DNA of 64,000 bases, taken from Rhizobium sp. RM (GTDB lineage Bacteria; Pseudomonadota; Alphaproteobacteria; Rhizobiales; Rhizobiaceae). The notes beneath the pieces are model-generated. The model was not told the origin of the DNA, did no database searches, and saw only the letters and a list, made by a program, of their open reading frames with translations. This document shows positions 45,026-54,758 of this stretch, in pieces; position 1 is the stretch's first letter; the number at the start of each line of letters is the position of its first letter. The stretch is from contig NZ_JACAWV010000007.1 in assembly GCF_013390595.1 (NCBI RefSeq), positions 124,001-188,000 on the forward strand. Reading direction: 5' to 3'. The position numbers were made by a program, and so were the translations under genes.

Positions 45026-46381
45026 ATGGCCGACCTGGAAAAACTGACGCTCCGTCTTGCGCAAACGATTGTCGCTTCCGATCCACAGAAGGAACCGCAG
45101 GCGATTGAGATTGCACGCACCGCGCTCATCGATTTTTTTGCTTGTGTCCTGGGTGGCGCAGCAGACAGAAGCACTCAAATCCTGATTGACACCTTTACAC
45201 CTGGCACTTCGGGCTCGTCGGCTATTATCGGCAGCAATCTCCGTACAGATGCCTTTACCGCTGCCCTTATTAACGGCCATTCTGGCCACGTTCTTGATTA
45301 TGATGATGTGCATGGCAGTGTGCGCGGCCATCCCACCGTTGCGATCATCCCTGCCCTGCTTGCTGTCGCAATTGAGGAAGAAGCAAGCGCGGATGCCTTT
45401 ATTGCCGCCTACATTGTCGGGCTGGAAGCGATGGCGCGGCTCGGACTGTCACTTGGCACAAAACACTATGAAAACGGCTTCCATGCTACTGCCACGCTCG
45501 GCACCATCGGCACAGCAGCAGCCATCGCCCATCTCCTTAAATTCGACACATCAACCACCGCAACCGCACTCGGTCTCGCGGCCACGCAATCGGCTGGGTT
45601 ACGCCTGCAATTCGGGTTTGACGCCAAGCCGCTCCATGCCGGGTTAGCGTCACGGGCTGGTCTGACCGCAGCACGGCTTGCCAGAGCAGGATTTCAGGGC
45701 GCACCGGATTTCCTGGAAAATCCAATCGGCTTTTATTCGGCCTTTGCATTTGGTGCTGAGCAGCCCGATCGTGTACTGCAAGGCTGGGGCGCCCCTTGGC
45801 AAATCATAACACCAGGCCTGACGCTCAAAGCGTTTCCCTGCTGCACGGCAAGCCACCCGGTCGCGGTTGGTGCGCTCTTGCTTCGTAACGAAAGCGGTCT
45901 GGCGCCCGAAGAGGTCAAAGCCGTCAACATTACCTTCCCTCCAGGCGGCGATGCGGCGCTAATTGGTTCCGCTATCCCATCGACCGGCATTGATGCCCGC
46001 TTCAGCGCTGAATATGTATTTGCAGCAGCAGTAATCGACGGTGCACTTCTGATCAGCCATTTTGACGAACGCCCAGTAAGGAGCGATCTCGTTGATCTCT
46101 CCGCGAAGGTCAGCCGCAGTCACGATGATACCGCTCGTCGCCTTTCACCTGATCCGACAACCCGTTTTGTGGTCATCGACGTGACTAGAACAGACGGAAC
46201 GGTGCTTTCTCGACGTATCGACGGTCTGCCGAGCATTTCAGACCCGACCGACAAATTCATCGACGCGACCGGTGGAAGCGCGAAATTTGCAAAAATACCG
46301 GCGCTGATCAGATCCATGAGCACCGCTGCGGATCTACGGGCGCTTGAAGCGCTTCTCGCCCAGACAACACAATCGAAATGA
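45026..46381 (+). CDS. MmgE/PrpD family protein
   Basis: A 451-residue member of the MmgE/PrpD fold (2-methylcitrate dehydratase, cis-aconitate decarboxylase, iminodisuccinate epimerase). Typical segments: IARTALIDFFACVLGG, ALINGHSGHVLDYDDVHGSVRGHPT (active-site HxxDxDD-like stretch, about residues 80-104), ENGFHATATLGTIGTAAAIA, and KAFPCCTASHPVAVGA. PrpD itself is unlikely because no other methylcitrate genes are near. Position after an amino-acid-type importer and before a flavin monooxygenase suggests it isomerises, dehydrates or decarboxylates an imported carboxylate; the true substrate is unknown. Confidence 0.85.
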   Translation: MADLEKLTLRLAQTIVASDPQKEPQAIEIARTALIDFFACVLGGAADRSTQILIDTFTPGTSGSSAIIGSNLRTDAFTAALINGHSGHVLDYDDVHGSVRGHPTVAIIPALLAVAIEEEASADAFIAAYIVGLEAMARLGLSLGTKHYENGFHATATLGTIGTAAAIAHLLKFDTSTTATALGLAATQSAGLRLQFGFDAKPLHAGLASRAGLTAARLARAGFQGAPDFLENPIGFYSAFAFGAEQPDRVLQGWGAPWQIITPGLTLKAFPCCTASHPVAVGALLLRNESGLAPEEVKAVNITFPPGGDAALIGSAIPSTGIDARFSAEYVFAAAVIDGALLISHFDERPVRSDLVDLSAKVSRSHDDTARRLSPDPTTRFVVIDVTRTDGTVLSRRIDGLPSISDPTDKFIDATGGSAKFAKIPALIRSMSTAADLRALEALLAQTTQSK

Positions 46382-46393
46382 AGGCATGATTCC

Positions 46394-47704
46394 ATGACCA
46401 ACGCGTCCCGTAAAAGACAGATGCACCTCGGCCTATTTTTGCAAGGTGCAGGGCACCATGTTTCCGGCTGGCGTCATCCGGATGCAGAAGCTGGCAGCGA
46501 GAATTTCGACCTGCTCGGTCGCGTCACACGGATGGCCGAGGCAGCAAAATTCGACATGGTGTTTCTGGCGGATGGCCTCACCAGTGGCGTTGACGCTCAC
46601 CCATCCATGATAGCCCGTTTCGAACCACTGACACTCCTTGCAGCGCTTTCGATGGTCACGGACAAGATTGGTCTTGCAGCGACCGCGTCCACCACCTACG
46701 GCGAGCCATATCATCTCGCCCGCGCTTTCGCTTCGATTGATCATTTGAGCCACGGCCGCGCCGCATGGAACATCGTCACCACGTCTTACGCCCGCACAGC
46801 GGCGAACTTTTCCAAAGGTCATCCGGAGCATGACGAGCGTTACGCCGTCGCTGAAGAGTTCGTGAATGTGGTCCGCGGTCTCTGGGACAGCTGGGACGAT
46901 GACGCCTTCATCAAGGACAAAGAGAGCGGTCGTTATGTCGATCCCGACAAGGTCCATGTGCTCAACCACGAGGGTAAATACTTCACGGTCAAGGGACCAT
47001 TGAATATTCCGCGCTCACCACAAGGGCACCCCGTCCTCATTCAGGCCGGCTCCTCCGGCCCGGGACAGGATCTTGCTGCCCGCACTGCCGACATCGTCTT
47101 CACTGCACAGCAGGCGCTTTCTGAAGCGCAGGCATTTTACACCAGCCTGAAGGGACGGGTCGAGAAGTTCGGCCGCGATCCATCAAGCGTCGCGGTCATG
47201 CCGGGCTTCATGCCGATCATTGGCAGAACGTTCGAAGAGGCGGCCGACAAGCTCAAGGAACTCAATCGCTGGACGGACATCAAGAGCGCGATGCCGCTGC
47301 TTGAGGAACGTATCGGTCACAGTTTGACCGAGTATGATCTTGACGGCCCTCTACCGGACCTGCCGCTTTCCGATCAGCTTCGCAGTCGCGCCGAACTTCT
47401 GACCGAACTTGCCAAGCGCGAGAAATTGACGATCAGGGAACTCGCCTTGCGTGTTGCCGCAGGCCGAGGCCACCACATCGTCATGGGCACGGCCAAAGAT
47501 GTTGCAGACCGTATGCAGGAGTGGTTTGAGAACGGTGCAGCCGACGGCTTCAACGTCATGCCGCCCTATTTCCCTGCAGGCCTGGAGGAGTTCAACAGCC
47601 AGGTCGTGCCATTGCTGCAGGAACGTGGCCTGTTCCGCACGGAATATGAAGGCTCGACGCTGCGCGACCATCTTGGTATCACACGCCCGTCATTGGAAGC
47701 TTAG
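46394..47704 (+). CDS. FMNH2-dependent monooxygenase, NtaA/SnaA/DszA family
   Basis: A 436-residue luciferase-like flavin monooxygenase. Family marks: RKRQMHLGLFLQGAGHHVSGW at the start (first 20 residues diagnostic), VFLADGLTSG, STTYGEPYHLARAFASIDHL, GRAAWNIVTTSYARTAANF and HPVLIQAGSSGPGQDLAARTADIVF. Relatives oxidise nitrilotriacetate, EDTA, dibenzothiophene sulfone or pristinamycin precursors. It needs an external flavin reductase, none of which lies next to it. It is the last gene of the importer operon; a strong terminator follows. Confidence 0.9.
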   Translation: MTNASRKRQMHLGLFLQGAGHHVSGWRHPDAEAGSENFDLLGRVTRMAEAAKFDMVFLADGLTSGVDAHPSMIARFEPLTLLAALSMVTDKIGLAATASTTYGEPYHLARAFASIDHLSHGRAAWNIVTTSYARTAANFSKGHPEHDERYAVAEEFVNVVRGLWDSWDDDAFIKDKESGRYVDPDKVHVLNHEGKYFTVKGPLNIPRSPQGHPVLIQAGSSGPGQDLAARTADIVFTAQQALSEAQAFYTSLKGRVEKFGRDPSSVAVMPGFMPIIGRTFEEAADKLKELNRWTDIKSAMPLLEERIGHSLTEYDLDGPLPDLPLSDQLRSRAELLTELAKREKLTIRELALRVAAGRGHHIVMGTAKDVADRMQEWFENGAADGFNVMPPYFPAGLEEFNSQVVPLLQERGLFRTEYEGSTLRDHLGITRPSLEA

Positions 47705-47720
47705 GCTTACCGCACGCTCT

Positions 47721-47749
47721 AAAAGGCCGCACTCTGACTGCGGCCTTTT
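47721..47749 (+). terminator. Rho-independent terminator after the NtaA-type gene
   Basis: AAAAGGCCGCA pairs with TGCGGCCTTTT around a 7-base loop; the T run is part of the descending stem. Confidence 0.9.
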
Positions 47750-47966
47750 AACACGTCGTCGGTAGCGCTCCGCAATCGGTAGCGCTGCTTGCAATTTTCA
47801 CGTCTCGCAGCCGTTGAAAACAGCGGGTACCCAATCGAGGTACCGTTCGAGAAATAACAACTTCCCGCTGATATTTCAGGATGACAACCGTCTCAATACA
47901 CGTCAACTTCCATGGGTGAGGTTTGCTGCATTGCAGGGCAAACCGCCACCAGATGGAGCGCTTTTG

Positions 47967-49172
47967 ATGACGACGTTCGAGACGCCGGGTTTCCTGACCT
48001 TCACCATTGCGATCGTCGTCTTTTTCATGGGGTCAGGTCTTAACGCGATCATTGCGCCCCTCAATCGCTGGAACATCCCGGAAGCTGTCTCCGGGGGGCT
48101 GGTTGCTGCACTCTCCACACTGATCGCTTACCGGTTCTTCAATATCGAAATCATTTTCGACCTCGATGCGCGAGATATGCTGCTGCTCTATTTTTTTACC
48201 GGCATTGGCCTGAACGCACGTCTCGCCGACTTGAAGGCCGGTGGCCGCCCACTGGTCGTGCTGCTTATCCTGACTTTATGCTATCTGGTCATTCAGAATG
48301 CCGTCTCTCTTGGCAGCTCGGCGTTGCTTGGCTTACCGGACGGAATTGCACCATTACTTGGATCAGTGTCGTTGATCGGTGGGCACGGGACAACGATTGC
48401 CTGGGCACCCCTGATTACAAACCGTTTCGGCCTGGGCAACGCACTCGAGATCGGCATTGCATCCGCGACGCTCGGCCTTGTCATTGCAAGTCTGGTTGGC
48501 GGTCCTGTCGCCCGTATCCTGATAAACCGCTATCAGTTGAAGGGGGAGACCGCCGAACTGCCAAGCATCGGATTGCCCTCTTCTCCGGCCACTGAACAGG
48601 CGTCGACCATCAACTATGTCAATCTTTTGCGAACAGTTCTGATCCTCAACGTCGCGATCCTCTTGGGCACCGCACTTGACGAGGTACTTTCGGAAACCGC
48701 TGTGAAATTGCCGCTTTTCGTGGTCTGCCTTCTCGTCGGTATTATCATGACAAACACAGTGCCGCGACTGCTTCCGCAGATGTACTGGCCCGCCCGTTCG
48801 CGGTCACTGGCTTTGATTTCAGATCTCTCGCTGAGTGTTTTTCTCGCAATGTCATTGATGAGCATGCAGTTGTGGACGCTTGGAGGCCTGGGACTGGCGC
48901 TGATCATCGTCCTCGGCATCCAGACGATTGTGGCGGTGCTCTATATGATCTTCATCGTGTTTCGTTTTATGGGCCGAGACTATCAGGCGGCCGTGCTGTC
49001 GGCTGGCTTCAGTGGTATCAGCCTCGGCGCGACCCCGACAGCAATCGCCAACATGACCGCAGTGACGAAAGCCTATGGCCCGGCACCAACGGCCTTTATC
49101 ATTCTCCCGCTTGTCTCGGCATTTTTCATCGACATCGCCAATGCCCTGATGATCGGCTTTATGATGCGCTGA
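47967..49172 (+). CDS. gltS: Sodium/glutamate symporter (GltS)
   Basis: A 401-residue inner-membrane carrier with about ten helices. It begins TTFETPGFLTFTIAIVVFF. The two inverted halves each have a Gly-rich discriminating loop, ISLIGGHGTTIAWAP (GltS motif GGHGT) and AGFSGISLGATPTAIANM. Na+-driven glutamate uptake is the family function. The ATG at 47967 gives the normal length; the frame is open to 47814. No operon partner on the same strand. Confidence 0.92.
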   Translation: MTTFETPGFLTFTIAIVVFFMGSGLNAIIAPLNRWNIPEAVSGGLVAALSTLIAYRFFNIEIIFDLDARDMLLLYFFTGIGLNARLADLKAGGRPLVVLLILTLCYLVIQNAVSLGSSALLGLPDGIAPLLGSVSLIGGHGTTIAWAPLITNRFGLGNALEIGIASATLGLVIASLVGGPVARILINRYQLKGETAELPSIGLPSSPATEQASTINYVNLLRTVLILNVAILLGTALDEVLSETAVKLPLFVVCLLVGIIMTNTVPRLLPQMYWPARSRSLALISDLSLSVFLAMSLMSMQLWTLGGLGLALIIVLGIQTIVAVLYMIFIVFRFMGRDYQAAVLSAGFSGISLGATPTAIANMTAVTKAYGPAPTAFIILPLVSAFFIDIANALMIGFMMR

Positions 49173-49199
49173 CGCGCCCCACGAAGCCTCGGAAAAGCG

Positions 49200-49580
49200 C
49201 TATATCCAGAGATCATTTTGTGCCGTGCGATCACCGCCTGCGTGGCCCGTATTCAGCACCCCACGGGGCTCGATCAGGAGGAGTTGCACTTCGTTTTCAG
49301 CATAGGGCTTGCGCTCGACGCCCCGAGGTACGACGAACATTTCGCCGGGGCCAACGGTTACCGCACCATCGCGAAAATCGATCCTCAGACACCCTTGCAA
49401 GACGATAAAAGTCTCATCCGTTTCGGGATGATCGTGCCAGATGAAGTCGCCTTCGATACGAACAACTTTAAACTGGTAGTCGTTCATCTCGGCGATAACG
49501 CGCGGCTGCCAATACTCTTTGAGTTTGGCAGTCTTGTCAGCGAAATTGATTGCGCTGTGTGTCTGTCCAGTAGCCTGCAT
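49200..49580 (-). CDS. Cupin-domain protein
   Basis: A 126-residue single-cupin protein. Motif 1 FIWHDHPETDETFIVLQG (about 43-60) has His and Glu ligands spaced as in metal-binding cupins; motif 2 is VGPGEMFVVPRGVERKP, with Pro and Arg but only a weak His equivalent. The start has GGAG 12 bases upstream of ATG 49580. It lies 95 bases downstream of the chemoreceptor on the same strand; no function can be named. Confidence 0.85.
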   Translation of the reverse strand: MQATGQTHSAINFADKTAKLKEYWQPRVIAEMNDYQFKVVRIEGDFIWHDHPETDETFIVLQGCLRIDFRDGAVTVGPGEMFVVPRGVERKPYAENEVQLLLIEPRGVLNTGHAGGDRTAQNDLWI

Positions 49581-49675
49581 GTCGTTGTTGCTCCTCGGTT
49601 GAAGCAACAACGTAACGGGTGACATGTTCGCACTCTTGAATGTTCGTGCAGGCAAGAGGCAGTAAAAGGACCCTG

Positions 49676-51406
49676 TTACGCCGCAGTCCGGTCAATCTTG
49701 GTCGCTGCAGCGTGCGAAAATTTGCTTGGAATAGACGAGCCGTCATCGCGCTGAACAGCGCGGCGATTAAGCTTGAAGAGGCTGACGAGCTGGGAGAGTG
49801 CTTCTGCACCCTGGGCAAGCGTATTGCTGATGAGAGTCGTTCGCGCGCTCATGGCTGCGTTTTCCTGGGTCATACGATCGAGGCGATCGACCGCTTTGCC
49901 AATATCGCCGATGCCGAGGGTTTGCTCATCAGCAGCCTTGGCGATCTTGTCGACATTGCCGTCGATCTGTCGCACCAGCGCATCGATCTCCTTCAATGCC
50001 TCGCCGGTAGCACCCACCAGTCTCACCCCTTCAAGCACTTCCGTGCCGGAATTGTTGATGAGCACCTTGATTTCCTTGGCGGCGGTAGCAGACCGTTGTG
50101 CCAGTTCGCGCACCTCCTGTGCGACGACAGCAAACCCCTTGCCTGCCTCACCCGCTCGTGCAGCCTCCACCCCGGCATTAAGTGCGAGCAGATTGGTCTG
50201 GAACGCAATCTCGTCGATCACTCCGATGATCTGACTGATCTCGCGCGATGCCGTCTCGATCCGCTGCATGGCATTCACGGTCTGTCCGACAACCTCAGTA
50301 GATGTTGCTGTCGATGCACGCGCGCTTTGCACGAGTTTACGTGTTTCTCTGGTATTCTCGGTCGAAGTGCGGACGCTTGAGGTGATTTCGCCGAGCGCCG
50401 CAGAGGTCTCTTCCAATGCCAAAGCTTGCTCGCGGGAACGTGCCGCAAGGTTTTCAGAAGCCTCGCGCACTTCCTGGCTGCTCTTGCTGAGATCACCGGT
50501 CTGACCCAGAACGTTCACCAGCGTCTTCTGAAATTCACCGATCGACTTGTTGAAGTTGCGTCGCAGTGTTTCGAACTCACCAACAAAAGGATTGTCCAAG
50601 GTCACACGGATGTTGCACTCCGAAAGGCGGGCCAATGCCGCACCAAGCTCTTCGACTGCTTGCATACGATCCGTCACATCCAGCGCAAACTTCACGACCT
50701 TGAACACCCTGCCCCTGTCGTCGAAGATCGGATTGTAGGACGCCTGGATAAAGATGCGTCTGTTGCCCTTTGCAAGCCGCATGAATTGCCCGGTCGAAAA
50801 TTTTCCGCCACGAAGCTCTTCCCAGAATGCGCGATAGTCAGGCGAACGAGCATAATCCTGCTCACAGAACATCGCGTGATGCTTGCCGACAATCTCATCG
50901 GCCGTATAGCCGAGAGCTGCGAGGAAATTCTCGTTTGCACCAAGGATTGTGCCGTCGGGCGTAAATTCGATCATGGCCTGCGCCCGTGAAAGAGCAGCAA
51001 GCTTGCCGCCATCCTCAGCGCTTCTGCGCTTGATTGCGGTAATGTCGGTGGCAATTTTCACAACCTTGTATGGCTTTCCGAAACGAAAAACCGGGTTGTA
51101 GGACGCCTCGATCCAGATTTCCTCTCCGCCCTTTGTTCGGCGGCAATACTGGCCCTGGTCGTACTCACCACGTGAAAGCTTTGCCCAGAAGGCCTTGTAG
51201 GCGGGAGACGATGCCTCTTCCGGCAGCACGAACAGGCTATGATGACGACCGATAATATCTTCGCGTCGATATCCCACCGCTTTGCAGAAATTTTCGTTCG
51301 CCGTCAGAATGTTTCCACTGAGATCGAACTCGATGATCGCCTGCGACCGGCTAAGGGCTTCGAGTACCGACGAAGCGTCCAGACCGAATTTGGAAAAGCG
51401 TGTCAT
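49676..51406 (-). CDS. Soluble methyl-accepting chemotaxis protein with two PAS domains
   Basis: A 576-residue receptor with no membrane segment. Two PAS/PAC units are in tandem (about 10-125 and 130-250): [20 protein letters not shown] and [21 protein letters not shown] are near-duplicates, each followed by an F..R.KGG/KGNR...YNP PAC strand. A HAMP-like linker precedes the MCP signalling domain with the hairpin tip [20 protein letters not shown]. It is thus an Aer-like or cytoplasmic energy/redox sensor that couples to CheA/CheW. The ATG at 51406 is preferred to 51436. No C-terminal CheR-binding pentapeptide is seen. Confidence 0.93.
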   Translation of the reverse strand: MTRFSKFGLDASSVLEALSRSQAIIEFDLSGNILTANENFCKAVGYRREDIIGRHHSLFVLPEEASSPAYKAFWAKLSRGEYDQGQYCRRTKGGEEIWIEASYNPVFRFGKPYKVVKIATDITAIKRRSAEDGGKLAALSRAQAMIEFTPDGTILGANENFLAALGYTADEIVGKHHAMFCEQDYARSPDYRAFWEELRGGKFSTGQFMRLAKGNRRIFIQASYNPIFDDRGRVFKVVKFALDVTDRMQAVEELGAALARLSECNIRVTLDNPFVGEFETLRRNFNKSIGEFQKTLVNVLGQTGDLSKSSQEVREASENLAARSREQALALEETSAALGEITSSVRTSTENTRETRKLVQSARASTATSTEVVGQTVNAMQRIETASREISQIIGVIDEIAFQTNLLALNAGVEAARAGEAGKGFAVVAQEVRELAQRSATAAKEIKVLINNSGTEVLEGVRLVGATGEALKEIDALVRQIDGNVDKIAKAADEQTLGIGDIGKAVDRLDRMTQENAAMSARTTLISNTLAQGAEALSQLVSLFKLNRRAVQRDDGSSIPSKFSHAAATKIDRTAA

Positions 51407-51641
51407 AATCTTTGGGTCCCCAACCAGAAGAGGCATTCGAACGCGTGGTCGTGCCTTGGCGAAACACTATTGAGACACCGTTAAATAGCTATTAAACATA
51501 AGCTTTACATCTCGAGGTACATACCTTCGCTTATTTGCCACAGTGCTGATATTTCTGCCTTTGCAACAAGATGTCACCTTCCAATAGGGCAGCATTCGTT
51601 GTTATGGCGCTCTTGAAAGATTTTGTCTTGCAGGAGCATCG

Positions 51642-52895
51642 ATGGCCAAAACCCTCAAATGCGACGTGCTGGTGGTCGGCACCGGCATCGTTGGTTCGAT
51701 GTCGGCGCTTTATTTGCAAAACGCCGGACGGCAGATCGTCTTCCTCGAGCGTGGTGAGATCGCTGGCGGCGCGAGTGCAGGCAATGCGGGTATTCTCGCA
51801 TTCCCGGAAATCATTCCCATCCCTGCCCCCGGAATCATGAAAAAGGCACCGCGATGGCTGATTGATCCGCTCGGTCCTTTAAGCGTGCCGCCTGCCTACG
51901 CTCACCGGATTGCTCCGTGGTTGTGGCGATTCTGGCGTGCCAGTTCCGAGCCAGCATTTCGCCATGGTCTGAGAACGCTGCGCGACATCAATCTGCTTGC
52001 CGCGGCTGAAATGGCGCATGTTGCAGCCATGCCCGAGCTTGCCGCCTTCATTGCAAAGACCGGAACACTCGATCTCTATGACAGCGAGACAAGCTTTAAT
52101 GCTGCCAGCAAGGATTGGGACGAGAAGCACAAGGCCGGCTTTGACTTTCAGCGGGTCGGTCGAGACGAAATCGAGACGCTGCAACCGGGTATTGCTCCCC
52201 AATTCCGGCATGCGATGTTCTCGCCGGATGGCCTTCAGGTCTCCGATCCCCGAGATTTTACTCGGGCAATATACGATCTTGTCGTCAGCCGTGGCGCCAC
52301 GCTGCGCAAGGGCGAGGCAAAACGCATTGATGCGGTCGGGGAAAGCACCATCGTAACACTCGATAACGGCGACAAGATCGACGCCGACAAGGTTGTCATC
52401 GCGGGTGGCGCGTGGTCGCGCCCGCTGGCTGCGACACTTGGCAATGTCGTACCGCTCGAAACCGAGCGCGGTTACAATACCACTCTGCCTGCAGGATCGT
52501 TCAACCTTACCCGCCAGCTCTATTTCAACGATCACGGGTTTGTCGTGACCCCGCTCTCCTCCGGCATTCGCGTCGGCGGTGCTGTGGAACTTGGCGGCCT
52601 CGAGTTGAGGCCAAATTTCAAACGTTCGGAAGCGATGCTGAAAAAGGCAGGCCGGTTCCTGCCGGGTCTGAAAACGGAAGGTGGCAAACAATGGATGGGC
52701 TTCCGCCCGTCTTTGCCGGACTGTCTGCCCGTCATCGGTCCGGCACGGAATGCGCCCTCAGTCATCTATGCGTTCGGTCATGGCCATCTGGGGCTGACGC
52801 AATCGGCGGCAACCGCCCGCCTTGTCACGCAGATTGCCAACGGCGAGGAACCGTCGATTTCCATCGATCCCTTCCGCGCAGGTCGCTTCTCGTGA
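51642..52895 (+). CDS. FAD-dependent D-amino-acid dehydrogenase-like oxidoreductase
   Basis: A 417-residue DAO-family flavoprotein. N-terminal VVGTGIVGSMSALYLQNAG then IVFLERGEIAGGASAGNAGIL, as in DadA; C-terminal WMGFRPSLPDCLPVIGPA and YAFGHGHLGLTQSAATARLV. It is a distant paralogue of the dadA at 28341 and lacks that protein's [17 protein letters not shown] stretch. A ribosome site (AGGAG) lies just before the ATG. Substrate unknown; likely a D-amino acid or amino-acid derivative. Confidence 0.88.
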   Translation: MAKTLKCDVLVVGTGIVGSMSALYLQNAGRQIVFLERGEIAGGASAGNAGILAFPEIIPIPAPGIMKKAPRWLIDPLGPLSVPPAYAHRIAPWLWRFWRASSEPAFRHGLRTLRDINLLAAAEMAHVAAMPELAAFIAKTGTLDLYDSETSFNAASKDWDEKHKAGFDFQRVGRDEIETLQPGIAPQFRHAMFSPDGLQVSDPRDFTRAIYDLVVSRGATLRKGEAKRIDAVGESTIVTLDNGDKIDADKVVIAGGAWSRPLAATLGNVVPLETERGYNTTLPAGSFNLTRQLYFNDHGFVVTPLSSGIRVGGAVELGGLELRPNFKRSEAMLKKAGRFLPGLKTEGGKQWMGFRPSLPDCLPVIGPARNAPSVIYAFGHGHLGLTQSAATARLVTQIANGEEPSISIDPFRAGRFS

Positions 52896-52924
52896 AGACG
52901 TAACCCCGGAGAGGATATCGGGGT

Positions 52925-52943
52925 CCACGCGTCATTCGCGTGG
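52925..52943. terminator. Hairpin between convergent oxidoreductase and exported-protein genes
   Basis: CCACGCG pairs with CGCGTGG around TCATT. No T tract, so only a possible bidirectional terminator. Confidence 0.4.
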
Positions 52944-52949
52944 GCCGAT

Positions 52950-53483
52950 TTACTTCACGGGCTCTACGGACCCTTCGGGAAATTGGACACTTGCAAAAGC
53001 TGGATAAACCTTGCGTAAAATTGCCACCTGCTGTTGATCGGTGACGCGCAACAGATACCAGTTGCCGTCGTCGATCAGGGCGAGTGTGTGTGACTTCGCC
53101 TCGATTTTCTGCCCGTCCGTTTCCATCAGTGTTCTTGTCGGGATCAATGCATAAGGCGTTCCGTCCGTTGTCTGCTCAAAACGAGCAGTCCCGGTGTCCA
53201 TGTCAAACTCAACGAGTTTGACAGATGCGAGCGTCATCTGCATTTGCGTTTTCAGGGCACCACGAAGCGTCGGAACGGTTACACCTGCACCCGACGCGAT
53301 GGATTCCAGGATTTTCGGCGGTATCGTCTCGCCGACCGTGTCGAAGTCATTCCCCTTCAGCGCGGCCTCAAAACGGGAGACCCGGTCTTTCAGAGCTGAA
53401 CGCTCCCCCTCAGAGAAATCACGGGCATGTACGGCTTGGGCCAAAATTGCGAGCAAGGCCACGAGAAACACAACCAATCGCAT
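52950..53483 (-). CDS. Small exported protein of unknown function
   Basis: A 177-residue protein with signal peptide RLVVFLVALLAILAQAVHA followed by RDFSEGERSAL. The ATG at 53483 has GGAGG 8 bases upstream; the upstream Met codons would spoil the signal. The mature part is alpha/beta with two short repeats of charged helix and strand but no motif I recognise. It is upstream of nothing on its strand and downstream of the oxidase-subunit gene. Confidence 0.75.
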   Translation of the reverse strand: MRLVVFLVALLAILAQAVHARDFSEGERSALKDRVSRFEAALKGNDFDTVGETIPPKILESIASGAGVTVPTLRGALKTQMQMTLASVKLVEFDMDTGTARFEQTTDGTPYALIPTRTLMETDGQKIEAKSHTLALIDDGNWYLLRVTDQQQVAILRKVYPAFASVQFPEGSVEPVK

Positions 53484-53562
53484 GAAACAGCCTCCAGACC
53501 TGCGCATGGAAGACATCGCGCCGTCTACTAAGAGGCGCGCACGTCACGGTCGCGACTGGCTA

Positions 53563-53787
53563 TCAACGCAGCAGAAAGAAGCCCGCGACAGAAAGCACGA
53601 GAAAGACCACCAGACCACCGAGGAAACCTGCGGTGGTGAAGAAACCCGCCACCATGGCAAGCATCAGGACACACAAAAGCATCGTGCCGTACTTCGTCAG
53701 CGCGAGAAAACCGGAATAGGTCTTTTCGTGCTGCGCGTAATCCATTGGCGCGCCAACTTCGACAGGACCCGTATGGTGTTCGCTCAT
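53563..53787 (-). CDS. aa3-type cytochrome c oxidase subunit IV-like protein
   Basis: 74 residues: a soluble N-terminal segment with MDYAQHEKTYSGF, the mark of the alphaproteobacterial COX4_pro_2 family, and two closely packed hydrophobic stretches forming a hairpin or one long helix (TMLLCVLMLAMVAGFF, LGGLVVFLVLSVAGFFLL). It is a small accessory subunit of aa3 oxidase. Placed apart from the main oxidase genes, as is common. The ATG at 53787 is chosen over an in-frame codon at 53832 because the family begins there. Confidence 0.88.
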   Translation of the reverse strand: MSEHHTGPVEVGAPMDYAQHEKTYSGFLALTKYGTMLLCVLMLAMVAGFFTTAGFLGGLVVFLVLSVAGFFLLR

Positions 53788-54188
53788 GTGCTTCTTTCCC
53801 TCTACCATTTCCCTCGATAACGCCTTCTCCAACGGATAACGACGCTCCCTCCCGGCGATCCCCGATCAGCCGAATTCTCCGGCACCAGAGGTAACATGAA
53901 GGCCCGCAAAAACGCAATGCGTGTGTCGTCAGCAATGGGCTCGATCTGCCTGCGACAAAAACAAACCGTGCAGCAAGGCAACAATCTTTCGCAAACAGAT
54001 GGAAAGGGTATTCTTTCGTCCAATTCCGCCGCGGTTTCGGTTGCTTTTCCGAAAGGCTACACATACACGGGATTTTGTGGAGAGGAATTCCGGGAGCTTT
54101 TTTGAGGGGGCATGCCCGCATCTGCGGCAACCGGAATTGTACCCATCAGAAGCCCGAAAAGGGCCTGGTAAGGGAAGAGGGGAAAGTC
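53788..54188. other. Intergenic region between oxidase subunit and TRAP genes
   Basis: 401 bases carrying two divergent promoters that I cannot place with confidence. A 69-codon open frame at 53896-54105 lacks any recognisable protein feature and is not annotated. GAGGGGAAAGTC at the right end is the dctQ ribosome site. Confidence 0.4.
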
Positions 54189-54728
54189 ATGAAATCTCTT
54201 TTAAAAATAAGCGTGCTCATCGACATGGTGAGCGAATCCCTGGGTAAGCTTGCCGGTTACCTGGTACTGATCTGCTGCCTCGTCAGCGCCGGCAATGCGA
54301 TGGTCCGCTACGCCTTCAACTACAGCTCGAACGGCTGGCTTGAAATCCAGTGGTACATGTTTGCCTTTATTGTTCTGATCGGTGCTTCCTACACGCTGCG
54401 AATGAACGAGCATGTACGGGTTGATATCATCTACGGCGCGATTGCGCCGCGTACCCGTCTCTGGGTCGACATCATCGGCATCGTAATGTTCCTGCTCCCT
54501 GCCTGCTTCTACCTTGCATGGCTTTGCTGGCCGATGTTCACCCTTTCGTGGCATCAGAACGAAGTATCCTCCAACGCGGGCGGTCTTATTCGCTGGCCGG
54601 TCAAGCTCATTATCTTTGCAGGTTTTGCGCTGCTGGTTTTCCAAGGAATTTCGGAACTCATCAAGCGCGTTGGCGCCCTCAAAGGGCTTTATGCGCTCGA
54701 CACGAAGTACGAAAAACCTCTTCAGTGA
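54189..54728 (+). CDS. TRAP transporter small membrane subunit (DctQ)
   Basis: A 179-residue protein with four hydrophobic helices, typical for DctQ: AGYLVLICCLVSAGNAMV (H1), WYMFAFIVLIGASYTLRMNEHVRVD (H2 with the conserved R-MNEHVRVD stretch), VDIIGIVMFLLPACFYLAW (H3), and IIFAGFALLVFQGISE (H4). The ATG at 54189 with a strong ribosome site is preferred to 54075. Partner of DctM 30 bases on. Confidence 0.93.
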   Translation: MKSLLKISVLIDMVSESLGKLAGYLVLICCLVSAGNAMVRYAFNYSSNGWLEIQWYMFAFIVLIGASYTLRMNEHVRVDIIYGAIAPRTRLWVDIIGIVMFLLPACFYLAWLCWPMFTLSWHQNEVSSNAGGLIRWPVKLIIFAGFALLVFQGISELIKRVGALKGLYALDTKYEKPLQ

Positions 54729-54758
54729 TCCCGCGGACAGAACTCTAGGATATTTCAC

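Noticed and set aside
45026-46381. 2-methylcitrate dehydratase (PrpD) call
   Set aside because: No prpB, prpC or propionate genes are nearby, and the operon context is an amino-acid-type importer with a flavin monooxygenase.
53896-54105. A 69-codon ORF before dctQ
   Set aside because: AGAGG precedes its ATG, but the product has no domain, signal or compositional sign of coding, and it overlaps the likely promoter region.
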